From Chryseotalea sanaruensis (GTDB lineage Bacteria; Bacteroidota; Bacteroidia; Cytophagales; Cyclobacteriaceae): DNA of 64,000 bases. The position numbers and the translations under genes are program-made. The notes under the pieces were generated by a model, which worked only from the letters and a program-made list of their open reading frames with translations, made no database searches and was not told the origin of the DNA. Each line of letters opens with the position of its first letter. Within the stretch, counting starts at the first letter, position 1. Positions 55,101-62,980 of the stretch are shown in pieces. The stretch is taken from contig NZ_BHXQ01000001.1 of the NCBI RefSeq assembly GCF_003990915.1, forward strand, positions 923,402 through 987,401, given 5' to 3'.

Positions 55101-55685
55101 GCAATGGAGGCTTACCAGGAGATTAAGCAGCGTAATGACTTTATCCTATCACAGAAAGATGATTTATTAAAGGCTAAAGAATCTTTGCTTAATACCATAG
55201 CTGAAATTGAAGGTGTAGCCAGTCAAACATTCATGGATGCTTTTAATCAGGTGCGCGAACACTTTAAGAAAGCTTTCAAATCATTGTTTAATGAAGATGA
55301 CGATTGCGACATCCGATTAGTTGATACTAACAATCCATTAGAATCAGAAATTGACATTATTGCAAAGCCTAAGGGGAAACGTCCGTTAACAATCAATCAG
55401 CTCTCGGGTGGTGAGAAGACTTTAACAGCAACTGCTTTGCTCTTCTCAATGTACCTACTAAAACCGGCACCATTCTGTATTTTTGATGAGGTGGATGCTC
55501 CTTTGGATGACGCAAACATTGACAAGTTCAATAACATTATCCGTACCTTCAGTAAAGACTCTCAGTTTGTGATTGTTACGCACAACAAGCGTACTATGAC
55601 AAGTACCGATGTTATTTACGGTATTACCATGGTTGAGAAGGGCATTTCGAGAGTTGTACCCGTTGATTTAAGAGAATTGGCATAA
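52149..55685 (+). CDS. smc: Chromosome segregation protein SMC
   Basis: From ATG 52149 the protein has 1178 residues, the normal SMC length. It has the N-terminal Walker A GPNGCGKSNVVDSIRW, two long coiled coils (about 170-500 and 660-1000), a hinge (about 510-660, with GFPEAIKFLKKKIAKNAPLL), and at the C-terminus the signature LSGGEKTLTATAL with Walker B FCIFDEVDAPLDDANIDKF. SMC organises and segregates the chromosome with ScpA and ScpB, which are not in the window. The start MQLSKLEIKGFKSFADK is typical, and the promoter lies just upstream. Confidence 0.96.
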   Translation: MQLSKLEIKGFKSFADKVVINFDEGITGIVGPNGCGKSNVVDSIRWVLGEQKTSALRSEKMENIIFNGTSQRSAQQMAEVSLTINNTKNILPTEYSQVTITRRLYRSGESEYLLNGVTCRLKDITNLFLDTGVASNTYSIIELGMVDDLLNDKDNSRRMLFEEAAGVSKFKKRKKETLKKIEDTDADLERVEDLLFEIEKNMKSLEKQAKQTENYYRIKEDYKEKSVHFAKVTVNKQRENFNKLTKQIEEENDRKLSLTSQIAEREAGVEKFKADLILKEKTLSSRQKAINEHVARIRQYESEKQIKNERLKYLNDRANSLREQIEQDKKSNERARFSIGSLDTEKTSAEQILKDITGKLESLKNDYENQRRVTSELQLQSDAIRREQRTKQEESFQINKSIEIRQIQIASFKQELEKTATDTNQQSASLVEFEKKLVLLKEELNKKNNELDQYKKEEENVILRISQMEKTIEMIRDEMTSTSRILDAKQNEYNLTKSLVESQEGFPEAIKFLKKKIAKNAPLLSDILTTSEDYRVTIENFLEPYLNYYIVEHEAEAYEAINILSDASKGKAHFFVLDKFERFEPTTGRIYESAFPATEIIEYDQKYRKLMAFILDKVYIYEGDLKSIPLDDDNIFITKSGKLTKRKYSLSGGSVGLFEGKKIGRAKNLEKLEKEIKDLTTKSDEIRSNLLMKQSDLEKLRNHQLRQQIETVQNSIRQINDEFVSVRTKREQFSEMLGNADMRREDILEKIDTLLKELDEATPTAKTIEHEVHEMEQRLALVIEDLASHNELLNQKSSAYNEQNIFFHQQENRVKSLEQEMRFKQESVEQSGSRIEVNTVELTKNEDEIKIMLETSENNDEDLLALYNEKEEMEKGLNEAEREYYDSRGQIDTIEKELRGIQHTRESIDGLLMNLQNALNESKLELSSVKERLSVEFKVDLDEVLAAVSEEEGKQLAEANEAEIKAQVNKIRERLDNMGPINPMAMEAYQEIKQRNDFILSQKDDLLKAKESLLNTIAEIEGVASQTFMDAFNQVREHFKKAFKSLFNEDDDCDIRLVDTNNPLESEIDIIAKPKGKRPLTINQLSGGEKTLTATALLFSMYLLKPAPFCIFDEVDAPLDDANIDKFNNIIRTFSKDSQFVIVTHNKRTMTSTDVIYGITMVEKGISRVVPVDLRELA

Positions 55686-55695
55686 ATCGTTGTTA

Positions 55696-55757
55696 GTTGT
55701 TAGTTGTTGGTATCATCTTCCAACAACTAACAACGAATAACGAACAACGAATAACGA
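55696..55757. repeat. 15-base inverted repeat and 14-base tandem repeat after smc
   Basis: GTTGTTAGTTGTTGG (55696-55710) and CCAACAACTAACAAC (55720-55734) form a perfect 15-base stem with a nine-base loop, between convergent genes. ACAACGAATAACGA then repeats twice (55730-55743, 55744-55757). The stem may stop transcription in both directions. Confidence 0.6.
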
Positions 55758-55768
55758 ACAACTAACTG

Positions 55769-56128
55769 TTATTTAGCAGTCCAGATAGTCTCCTGCTTCT
55801 CTTGACCCACCGTTAAAATTATACGTGGGGGATTTGCCGCCAATACTAGCTTAGTGTCTTTTCCCGGATAATCATCAGCATCTACAACTACTCCCTTACC
55901 TAAGTAGGCAACTGGCATCAAAACATCATTATCAGAGCAAAATTCATCATGTACGTCTTGTAAAATTTCCTCTAGCTTAGCCCCAAACTGCTCCTGGAAG
56001 TCATCTTCCAGATCATGCAAAGCATCCTCCATTTCGTCATACTTGGGGTTATTGTAGTCAACGGCAGCCAATTCTTCTTTTCTTTTGGTAAGTTCTGCCA
56101 GCGCTTTATCGAGTGCTTTAATATCCAT
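55769..56128 (-). CDS. Conserved small acidic protein of unknown function
   Basis: The 119-residue protein is acidic, with a helical N-terminus (KALDKALAELTKRKEELAAV), an acidic run (EMEDALHDLEDDFQEQF) and a beta-rich C-terminus (VAYLGKGVVVDADDYPG, RIILTVGQEKQETIWT). It has no signal peptide. I do not recognise the family. It is convergent with smc, closed by the inverted repeat, and divergent from the HPPD gene. Confidence 0.6.
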   Translation of the reverse strand: MDIKALDKALAELTKRKEELAAVDYNNPKYDEMEDALHDLEDDFQEQFGAKLEEILQDVHDEFCSDNDVLMPVAYLGKGVVVDADDYPGKDTKLVLAANPPRIILTVGQEKQETIWTAK

Positions 56129-56213
56129 AGGTCAATTTTTAACAAAGATTACACAAAGCTAAATTTTTAAAAAGGACTTGTTGTCTTAAATTTACACTGT
56201 TTCAAATGAAATT

Positions 56214-57311
56214 ATGATGACAGAAGACTTTCTACCTATTAATGGCACTGATTATATCGAAATGTATGTGGGTAATGCAAAACAATCCGCATTATTCTAT
56301 CAATATGCCTTTGGTTTTGAGTTAATCGCTTATGCCGGGCCAGAAACTGGCCTGAGAGATAGAGCGTCTTATGTACTAAAACAGAATAAGATACGTCTGG
56401 TGCTTACATCATCCATTCGTCAGGATTCTGAAATAGCAGAGCATGTAAAAAGGCATGGTGATGGCGTAAAAGTATTAGCATTATGGGTAGATGATGCAAC
56501 AAAATCATTTCAAGAAACAACTAAACGAGGCGCAGTAGTTGCAAAAGAACCCCAGGTTCTAAAAGATGAAAATGGAGAAGTGGTGGTTGCATCCATTAAA
56601 ACATATGGAGAAACAATACATACTTTCGTTGAAAGAAAAAATTACAAAGGTTTATTCTTGCCCGGTTATATAGCAAGAAAAAGTAACGTAAAGATTGAAC
56701 CACTAGGTCTTGAGTATGTAGACCATTGTGTTGGTAATGTAGAACTGGGTGCCATGAATAAGTGGGTTAAGTTTTATGAAGACGTAATGGGTTTCAAATT
56801 GTTGTTGACATTTGATGATAAAGACATCTCAACTGAATACAGCGCACTAATGTCTAAGGTGGTTTCAAATGGCAATGGTTACATTAAATTTCCCATTAAT
56901 GAACCTGCTGAAGGCAAGAAGAAATCGCAGATTGATGAATACTTAGAGTTTTACAACGGACCTGGTGTACAACATATTGCTGTGGCCACCAACAACATAT
57001 TGCATACTGTTGGTGAACTTCGAAAACGCGGTGTAGAGTTCTTACAGGTGCCGGAAATATATTATGAAGATGTTCTAAGTCGTGTTGGAAAAATAGATGA
57101 AGACTTGCAACCACTTAAGGATCTAAATATTCTCATCGACAGAGACGAAGAAGGATATTTGCTTCAAATCTTTACAAAACCAGTGCAAGACAGACCTACC
57201 CTTTTCTTTGAAATTATTCAACGTAAGGGTGCCAAATCATTTGGGAAAGGTAATTTCAAAGCTTTGTTTGAAGCGATAGAGCGTGAACAAGCCATTCGTG
57301 GAAACCTGTAA
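56214..57311 (+). CDS. hppD: 4-hydroxyphenylpyruvate dioxygenase
   Basis: The 365-residue protein is a vicinal-oxygen-chelate dioxygenase with HPPD length. The Fe(II) facial triad is readable: His171 in VDHCVGN, His254 in VQHIAVATNN and Glu333 in LFFEIIQRKG. It turns 4-hydroxyphenylpyruvate into homogentisate in tyrosine breakdown. No other tyrosine-catabolic gene is next to it. A second Met codon is at 56217. Confidence 0.94.
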   Translation: MMTEDFLPINGTDYIEMYVGNAKQSALFYQYAFGFELIAYAGPETGLRDRASYVLKQNKIRLVLTSSIRQDSEIAEHVKRHGDGVKVLALWVDDATKSFQETTKRGAVVAKEPQVLKDENGEVVVASIKTYGETIHTFVERKNYKGLFLPGYIARKSNVKIEPLGLEYVDHCVGNVELGAMNKWVKFYEDVMGFKLLLTFDDKDISTEYSALMSKVVSNGNGYIKFPINEPAEGKKKSQIDEYLEFYNGPGVQHIAVATNNILHTVGELRKRGVEFLQVPEIYYEDVLSRVGKIDEDLQPLKDLNILIDRDEEGYLLQIFTKPVQDRPTLFFEIIQRKGAKSFGKGNFKALFEAIEREQAIRGNL

Positions 57312-57370
57312 TTATTCTAAAATATTATCCTTGAAGTTATTGACTTAAAGGATTTAGAGATTTAAAACTT

Positions 57371-59098
57371 ATGGCACTTTCAAAAGAAGTACAAGATCGC
57401 ATTGATTTATGGCTCAATAGTCCAATAGTTGATGAGGCTTCAAAAAATGATATAAAAAAACTTCAGTCAGAAGGAAAAGAAAAAGAACTCACAGATAGTT
57501 TTTATAAAGATCTTGAATTTGGCACTGGCGGTTTACGCGGTATTATGGGCGCTGGCTCCAACTGCATGAACCAATACACGCTTGGTAAAGCAACGCAAGG
57601 ATTGGCTAATTATTTGAATAAGACCTATCCGAATTCACCTATCAAAGTTGCCATTGCTTACGATAACCGTAATAACAGTAAGATCTTTGCACAGATTACA
57701 GCCAATATTTTTTCAGCAAACAATATTCAGGTTTTTCTTTACGATGAATTAAGACCCACTCCTCTCCTTTCTTACACCATCAGGCACTTACAATGTCAAT
57801 CAGGTGTTGTGATTACAGCTTCGCACAATCCAAAAGAATATAACGGCTATAAAGTATACTGGAGTGATGGTGCTCAAGTAGTACCTCCGCATGATAAGAA
57901 TATCATTGCTGAAGTTAATGCCATCAGTACTTTCGAGCAAATCAAATTTAACTCCAATCCATCATTAATACATTCAGTTGAGCAAGCAGTTGAGCAAGCT
58001 TATTATGAAGAAGTTAAAAAACTGATTCCTAAAAAAGAGGCTATTGCCAAACACCATAACATGCCTATTGTTTACACGAGTATTCATGGATCTGGCATTA
58101 CCATGGTTCCCGAATGCTTGAAGCAAATAGGTTTCACTAATGTTCAAGTTGTTGCCGAACAAGCAATACCAGATGGTAATTTCCCAACAGTACACTCTCC
58201 TAACCCAGAGGAACAAGCTGCGATGGAAATGGTTATTAAAAAGGGAATAGCACTGAATGCTGACATGGTAATGGCAACAGACCCAGACACAGACCGAGTA
58301 GGTATTGGTGTACGCAAACCAAGTGGTGATTTTGTATTACTTAATGGCAACCAGGCGTTTAGTTTAATGATGTGGTTTATTTTAAAAAACCAACAGAGTA
58401 CAACCAACGCGTATATCGCTAAAACAATTGTTACGAGTGAGTTGGTAGATGAGATGGCTCAACAACTCAATGTAAAATGCTATAACACACTAACAGGCTT
58501 CAAATACATTGCTGAGGTAATGAAGCAGCAAGAAGGTAAACTGCGCTTTATTGCAGCCGGTGAAGAAAGTTACGGTTATATGGTGGGTGATTTTGTGCGA
58601 GACAAAGATGCAGTTTCTGCCTGTGCATTTTTTGCAGCCATGGCTGCTGCCGCCAAAGATGAAGGGAAGACCATTTACGACTGGCTAATTCAGATGTATG
58701 TCGAGTTTGGATACTACAAGGAGAGCCTAATTACACTGACCAAAAAAGGACAAGAAGGAGAGCAAGCCATTAAAGCCATGATGGCAAAATTCAGAAGTGA
58801 GGCACCAACTAGCATGGCTGGCATTGACGTTGTAAGTGCATTGGATTATTTAAGCCTGAAAGAAAGAAATTTAAAAACTGGAGAGGAAAAGATTTTAGCC
58901 TTTCATAAATCCGATGTACTGCAATACTATTTGGCCGATGGAACCAAAGTTTCTGTAAGACCTTCAGGTACTGAGCCAAAGATTAAGTTTTACATCAGCG
59001 TAAAGACGCAATTGGCTGACTCGAAAGCCTACGAGAATGTGAGCCAAAGCCTCGATGCAAAACTAAAAACGATTGAGTCTTATCTATTAAGTTTGTAA
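57371..59098 (+). CDS. Phosphoglucomutase/phosphomannomutase-family enzyme
   Basis: The 575-residue protein has the alpha-D-phosphohexomutase fold: the phosphoserine Ser151 in TASHNPKEYNGYK, the metal loop DPDTDRVG (Asp304, 306, 308), sugar-binding GEESYGYMVGD and the C-terminal phosphate-binding RPSGTEPKIKFY. The length fits the PGM2-like group (phosphoglucomutase or phosphopentomutase). It interconverts sugar-1- and sugar-6-phosphates. It lies 59 bases after the HPPD gene and may not share its transcript. Confidence 0.94.
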   Translation: MALSKEVQDRIDLWLNSPIVDEASKNDIKKLQSEGKEKELTDSFYKDLEFGTGGLRGIMGAGSNCMNQYTLGKATQGLANYLNKTYPNSPIKVAIAYDNRNNSKIFAQITANIFSANNIQVFLYDELRPTPLLSYTIRHLQCQSGVVITASHNPKEYNGYKVYWSDGAQVVPPHDKNIIAEVNAISTFEQIKFNSNPSLIHSVEQAVEQAYYEEVKKLIPKKEAIAKHHNMPIVYTSIHGSGITMVPECLKQIGFTNVQVVAEQAIPDGNFPTVHSPNPEEQAAMEMVIKKGIALNADMVMATDPDTDRVGIGVRKPSGDFVLLNGNQAFSLMMWFILKNQQSTTNAYIAKTIVTSELVDEMAQQLNVKCYNTLTGFKYIAEVMKQQEGKLRFIAAGEESYGYMVGDFVRDKDAVSACAFFAAMAAAAKDEGKTIYDWLIQMYVEFGYYKESLITLTKKGQEGEQAIKAMMAKFRSEAPTSMAGIDVVSALDYLSLKERNLKTGEEKILAFHKSDVLQYYLADGTKVSVRPSGTEPKIKFYISVKTQLADSKAYENVSQSLDAKLKTIESYLLSL

Positions 59099-59124
59099 GG
59101 CTAGCTTCAGGATGCTTATCTTTG
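59092..59124 (+). promoter_or_regulatory. Candidate mtaB promoter
   Basis: TTTG (59092-59095) lies 21 bases before TATCTTTG (59117-59124), an exact TAnnTTTG followed by CAGC. The ATG is ten bases further. The promoter overlaps the end of the upstream gene. Confidence 0.5.
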
Positions 59125-59134
59125 CAGCTTAAGC

Positions 59135-60457
59135 ATGAAAAAAGTAGCTTTTTACACATTAGGTTGCAAACTCAACTACTCAGAGACCTCCACCATTTCT
59201 CGAATGTTCGAGGAAAAGGGGTATGCTAAAGTTGATTTTTCCGACAAGCCCGACATTTTTATTATCAACACCTGTTCGGTTACCGAAAATGCTGATAAAA
59301 AGTGTCACAAAATTGTTCGTGAAGCCCGCGCCATTTCACCAGATGCATATGTTGCCATCATTGGTTGTTATGCACAATTAAAGCCGCAGGAAATTGCCAG
59401 TATACCTGGTGTTGATGCTGTGTTGGGTGCTGCCGAAAAATTCAGATTAGTAGAATTACTCGATGGCTTTGTGCGAAAACCCGAAACAGCTGTCCATGCA
59501 TCTGATATTGAGGCTGCCAATAAATTCAATACCTCCTATTCTATTAACGATCGAACTAGAACTTTCTTAAAAGTGCAAGATGGTTGCGACTACTCTTGTG
59601 CTTTCTGTACCATTCCATTGGCCAGGGGCAATAGTAGAAGTGATAGTATTGAAAACATAATTAAAATCGCTCAGGAAATAGCGCAAACGGAAGTTAGAGA
59701 AATTGTATTAACTGGTGTAAACACGGGAGATTTCGGAATACAAAATGGAATTCGGGTTGAGCGCTTTGCTGATTTAGTAAAAGCCCTTGACGAAGTCGAA
59801 GGTATTGAGCGTTTCAGAATATCTTCCATTGAACCAAACCTTTTATCTGATGAGATTATTGGCTTCGTTGCGGAGTCCAAACGCTTTGTCCCACACTTTC
59901 ATATACCATTACAGTCAGGTTCGAACAAAATTCTGAGGCTTATGCGCAGAAGGTATTTGCGCGAGCTTTATATCAGCAGAGTAGAGAAGATTAAAACGCT
60001 TATGCCCCATTGCTGCATTGGTGTAGATGTCATCGTTGGTTTTCCTGGAGAAACAGATGAAGATTTTAAGGAGACTTATCAATTCTTAAATGAATTGGAT
60101 ATCTCCTATCTGCATGTGTTTACCTATTCCGAAAGGGAAAACACATTAGCCACTGAAATGGAAGACAGCGTGCCACAAAGTAAAAGAGCTGAGCGCTCTA
60201 AAATGCTTCACATTTTATCTGATAAAAAACGTAGAAAGTTTTATGAGGATAATCTTGGGAATGATTTCACCGTGCTGTTTGAAAACGATGTAGAGAATGG
60301 CATGATGCATGGCTTCACTGAGAATTATATTCGTGTGAGCGCCAAATACGATCCGATGCTGATCAATGAACTACGTAAGGTTCGTCTTACTTCCATCAAC
60401 GATAAGGGCCTTGTTGAGGTTGAGGAGTCTAATCAAGAGTTACTTCATCATCACTAA
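59135..60457 (+). CDS. mtaB: tRNA t6A37 methylthiotransferase MtaB
   Basis: The 440-residue protein is a radical-SAM methylthiotransferase. The N-terminal UPF0004 domain carries Cys11, Cys47 and Cys78 (LGCKLNYSET, INTCSVTENA, IIGCYAQLKP). The radical-SAM cluster motif is Cys151-x3-Cys155-x2-Cys158 (DGCDYSCAFCTIPLARG). A C-terminal TRAM domain follows. The order KLNYSET and TIPLARGNSRS fits MtaB rather than MiaB or RimO. It makes ms2t6A at position 37 of tRNAs. No adjacent tRNA-modification gene is seen. Confidence 0.92.
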   Translation: MKKVAFYTLGCKLNYSETSTISRMFEEKGYAKVDFSDKPDIFIINTCSVTENADKKCHKIVREARAISPDAYVAIIGCYAQLKPQEIASIPGVDAVLGAAEKFRLVELLDGFVRKPETAVHASDIEAANKFNTSYSINDRTRTFLKVQDGCDYSCAFCTIPLARGNSRSDSIENIIKIAQEIAQTEVREIVLTGVNTGDFGIQNGIRVERFADLVKALDEVEGIERFRISSIEPNLLSDEIIGFVAESKRFVPHFHIPLQSGSNKILRLMRRRYLRELYISRVEKIKTLMPHCCIGVDVIVGFPGETDEDFKETYQFLNELDISYLHVFTYSERENTLATEMEDSVPQSKRAERSKMLHILSDKKRRKFYEDNLGNDFTVLFENDVENGMMHGFTENYIRVSAKYDPMLINELRKVRLTSINDKGLVEVEESNQELLHHH

Positions 60458-60828
60458 TCGACAACTGGCAATCTTTTAATCAGTTTAACGTCAAAATCGA
60501 CTAAAAAACTCCAAAAAGTTCGAAAGTTGGTTAAAAGCTATTCCAAATTCTGGTTGCCTTTACTATGTAAGATTTTAATTGATTCATCACATTTATGATG
60601 TCACCTTATTATTAAGGCATTTTGTAATATGTTGATTACAAGCTAGATATAACCAATCTTTCTATTTTTATCTTGAACTGATTTATCTCCCTATTGAATT
60701 GTGCTTAAAAGTTTATCTGCGTCATTTTTTTAGTTTAAATCCTAAAAAAGGTATTAAAATGACCAAGCCCTTACGTGAATCTTGTAGAGGTGGCTATTGA
60801 AATTAATTGTAAATCAAATGGATAGACC
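60458..60828. other. Intergenic region with no clear gene
   Basis: This 371-base AT-rich region shows no supported gene; the longest notable start encodes only 13 residues (60760). No strong terminator or RNA structure was found. Confidence 0.5.
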
Positions 60829-60842
60829 TTTGTTATAACAAA
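60829..60842. promoter_or_regulatory. 14-base perfect palindrome before the small lipoprotein gene
   Basis: TTTGTTATAACAAA is a perfect palindrome 12 bases before ATG 60854. Eleven of its bases (TTTGTTATAAC) recur at 30400-30410, upstream of the 25-residue basic peptide. It may be an operator or an AT-rich promoter element. Confidence 0.4.
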
Positions 60843-60853
60843 AACAAAGACTC

Positions 60854-61009
60854 ATGAAAAAATCAGCCCTCCTCTTCATTGCAGCTTTATTTATTCTATC
60901 ATCGTGCAGCCTTGAAAGCTTTCAGTGTCATAGCTATGGCCATACCAATAAAGTGACTAAGCATGGCATGAAAGCACAAAATAAATACCAGAAGAAGCAC
61001 AGAATTTAA
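60854..61009 (+). CDS. 51-residue small lipoprotein
   Basis: From ATG 60854 to TAA 61009 the frame encodes 51 residues with a lipoprotein signal (MKKSALLFIAALFILSSCS). After Cys18 it is short, rich in His, Lys and Tyr (SLESFQCHSYGHTNKVTKHG). It has no recognised domain. It ends exactly where the convergent LolD-like gene's stop begins, so their stops abut. The clear lipobox makes it likely real despite its size. Confidence 0.72.
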   Translation: MKKSALLFIAALFILSSCSLESFQCHSYGHTNKVTKHGMKAQNKYQKKHRI

Positions 61010-61663
61010 TTACAGCTTAACCAGACCATCAGCTAACTCAATCTTACGATCGGCCATTCCAGCAAGTTCGGCATTGTGTGTTACAATGATAAAAGTTTGA
61101 TCAAGCTCCTTTCTCAGCTTAAAGAAAAGCTGATGTAGTTCAAGCGCTGTTTTCGAATCCAGGTTTCCGCTAGGCTCATCTGCAAGAATAATAGATGGCG
61201 CATTGATTAGCGCTCTAGCCACTGCAGTTCTTTGCTGCTCACCACCCGACATTTCAGAAGGTTTGTGTTCAGCTCTTTGCGACAAGCCTAATATTTTCAA
61301 CAATTCGTTTGCACGTTTTTTCAAATCAGGTTCGGCTTTTCCACCAATAAAGCCTGGCATCATTACATTTTCCAAAGCAGAGAATTCGGGTAAGAGATTA
61401 TGAAATTGAAAAACAAAGCCTATTGCATTATTCCTAAATCGTGCTAAATCAGCAGCATTTTTCACAAAAACATTTTCATTATTCATCAACAATTGTCCAG
61501 AATCTGGCTTATCCAGCGTACCCAGTAAATGAAGTAGCGTACTCTTTCCTGCTCCAGAAGCACCGACAATAGCGACTATTTCGCCCTTATTTACCTGAAG
61601 GTCAATACCTTTTAGCACTTGCAGTGTTCCATACGATTTTTTTAGACCTTCGGCTTTCAGCAT
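61010..61663 (-). CDS. LolD-like ABC transporter ATP-binding protein
   Basis: The 217-residue protein is one ABC ATPase: Walker A GASGAGKSTLLHLL, Q-loop FQFHNLLPEFSALENV, signature MSGGEQQRTAVARAL and Walker B IILADEPSGNLDSKT. The short length and FHNLLPEF stretch match LolD/MacB-type ATPases, which in complex with LolCE free lipoproteins for transfer to the outer membrane. No permease gene is adjacent, so it may pair with a permease elsewhere. It is divergent from sucC. Confidence 0.88.
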   Translation of the reverse strand: MLKAEGLKKSYGTLQVLKGIDLQVNKGEIVAIVGASGAGKSTLLHLLGTLDKPDSGQLLMNNENVFVKNAADLARFRNNAIGFVFQFHNLLPEFSALENVMMPGFIGGKAEPDLKKRANELLKILGLSQRAEHKPSEMSGGEQQRTAVARALINAPSIILADEPSGNLDSKTALELHQLFFKLRKELDQTFIIVTHNAELAGMADRKIELADGLVKL

Positions 61664-61667
61664 ATTA

Positions 61668-61699
61668 TTTGAATTAGAATCTGAAATAAACTAGTTTCG
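61668..61699 (+). promoter_or_regulatory. Candidate sucC promoter
   Basis: TTTG (61668-61671), a 20-base spacer and TAGTTTCG (61692-61699) match the consensus with one -7 mismatch. The ATG is 17 bases downstream. Confidence 0.5.
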
Positions 61700-61716
61700 C
61701 TTCAAATTAAAAATGC

Positions 61717-62928
61717 ATGAACATTCACGAATATCAGGGTAAAGAAATTCTCAAGAAGTACGGAGTGGCAGTTCAGCGTGGTATTGTAGCAGATACACCA
61801 GACGCAGCTGTCAATGCAGCCAAAGAATTACAAGCCGAAACGGGCACAAAATGGTTTGTTATAAAGTCGCAAATCCATGCCGGTGGCAGAGGAAAGGGAT
61901 CGGTAAAAGAAACAGGCTCAAAGGGTGTAGTCCTTGCTAAAGGTATTGCAGAAGTTCCTGAAAAAGTGAAAGCGATTCTGGGAGGAACCTTGGTAACTAT
62001 ACAAACTGGAGCTGAAGGAAAAAAAGTAAATAAGGTGCTTATTGCTGAGGATGTATATTATCCTGGAGAAAATGAGCCAAAAGAGTATTATATGAGCATT
62101 TTGCTCGATCGTGCTACCGGATCGCCAGTAATCATGGCATCTACTGAAGGTGGTATGAACATTGAAGAGGTTGCTGAAAATCATCCTGAAAAAATTATTA
62201 AAGAATGGATTGACCCCCATTTAGGTTTACAGCCATTCCAGGCAAGAAAAATTGCATTTGCCATGGGCTGGGAAGGTAACGCTTTCAAAGAGGGTGTTAA
62301 ATTTATTAATTCACTTTACAATGCCTATTTAGGTTTGGATGCTTCAATGTTTGAGATTAATCCTTTATTAAGGACTTCAGACAATAAGATTTTGGCAGTA
62401 GATGCAAAAGTTGATCTTGACGACAATGCTTTGTACCGTCATAAAGATTTAGCTGAACTAAGAGACATTTCTGAGGAAGATCCATTAGAAGTTGAGGCTG
62501 GTAAATCAGGTCTTAACTATGTAAAGTTAGACGGTAACGTTGGCTGTATGGTGAATGGTGCTGGTTTAGCTATGGCAACAATGGATATTATTAAGTTATC
62601 TGGTGGTGAACCTGCCAACTTCCTTGACGTAGGGGGTGGAGCAAATGCTGAAACTGTTGAGGCTGGTTTCCGTATAATCTTGAAGGACCCGAATGTAAAA
62701 GCTATTTTGATCAATATTTTTGGGGGTATTGTTCGATGCGACCGTGTAGCAAATGGCGTGGTTGAAGCTTACAAGAAAATTGGCGATATTCGAGTACCCA
62801 TTATTGTACGCTTACAAGGCACAAATGCTGAAGAGGGAGCTAAAATAATTGAACAATCGGGCCTTAAAGTATACTCAGCAATCGTTTTGAAGGATGCTGC
62901 ACAGAAAGTCAAGGATGTTTTAAAATAG
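61717..62928 (+). CDS. sucC: Succinyl-CoA ligase, ADP-forming, beta subunit
   Basis: The 403-residue protein starts [17 protein letters not shown], typical of SucC, with an ATP-grasp domain ([18 protein letters not shown]) and a C-terminal CoA-ligase domain ([47 protein letters not shown]). It couples succinyl-CoA to succinate with nucleoside triphosphate formation in the TCA cycle. The alpha subunit sucD is not next to it. A terminator overlaps its stop. Confidence 0.97.
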   Translation: MNIHEYQGKEILKKYGVAVQRGIVADTPDAAVNAAKELQAETGTKWFVIKSQIHAGGRGKGSVKETGSKGVVLAKGIAEVPEKVKAILGGTLVTIQTGAEGKKVNKVLIAEDVYYPGENEPKEYYMSILLDRATGSPVIMASTEGGMNIEEVAENHPEKIIKEWIDPHLGLQPFQARKIAFAMGWEGNAFKEGVKFINSLYNAYLGLDASMFEINPLLRTSDNKILAVDAKVDLDDNALYRHKDLAELRDISEEDPLEVEAGKSGLNYVKLDGNVGCMVNGAGLAMATMDIIKLSGGEPANFLDVGGGANAETVEAGFRIILKDPNVKAILINIFGGIVRCDRVANGVVEAYKKIGDIRVPIIVRLQGTNAEEGAKIIEQSGLKVYSAIVLKDAAQKVKDVLK

Positions 62929-62952
62929 TCTGTTAATTCAGACTATTTTTTT
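62922..62952 (+). terminator. Rho-independent terminator overlapping the sucC stop
   Basis: AAAATAGTCTG (62922-62932), loop TTAATT, CAGACTATTTT (62939-62949) followed by Ts. The left arm contains the sucC stop codon. Confidence 0.85.
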
Positions 62953-62980
62953 CCTATATTGTAAGTCGGAAAATGCAGAT

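Noticed and set aside
58273..58292. REP-like CACAGACC string
   Set aside because: It lies in the phosphosugar mutase gene and encodes the conserved DPDTDRVG metal loop, so the match is coding coincidence.
60760..60801. Short frame MTKPLRESCRGGY
   Set aside because: Only 13 codons, with no signal, no conserved feature and no ribosome-binding support.
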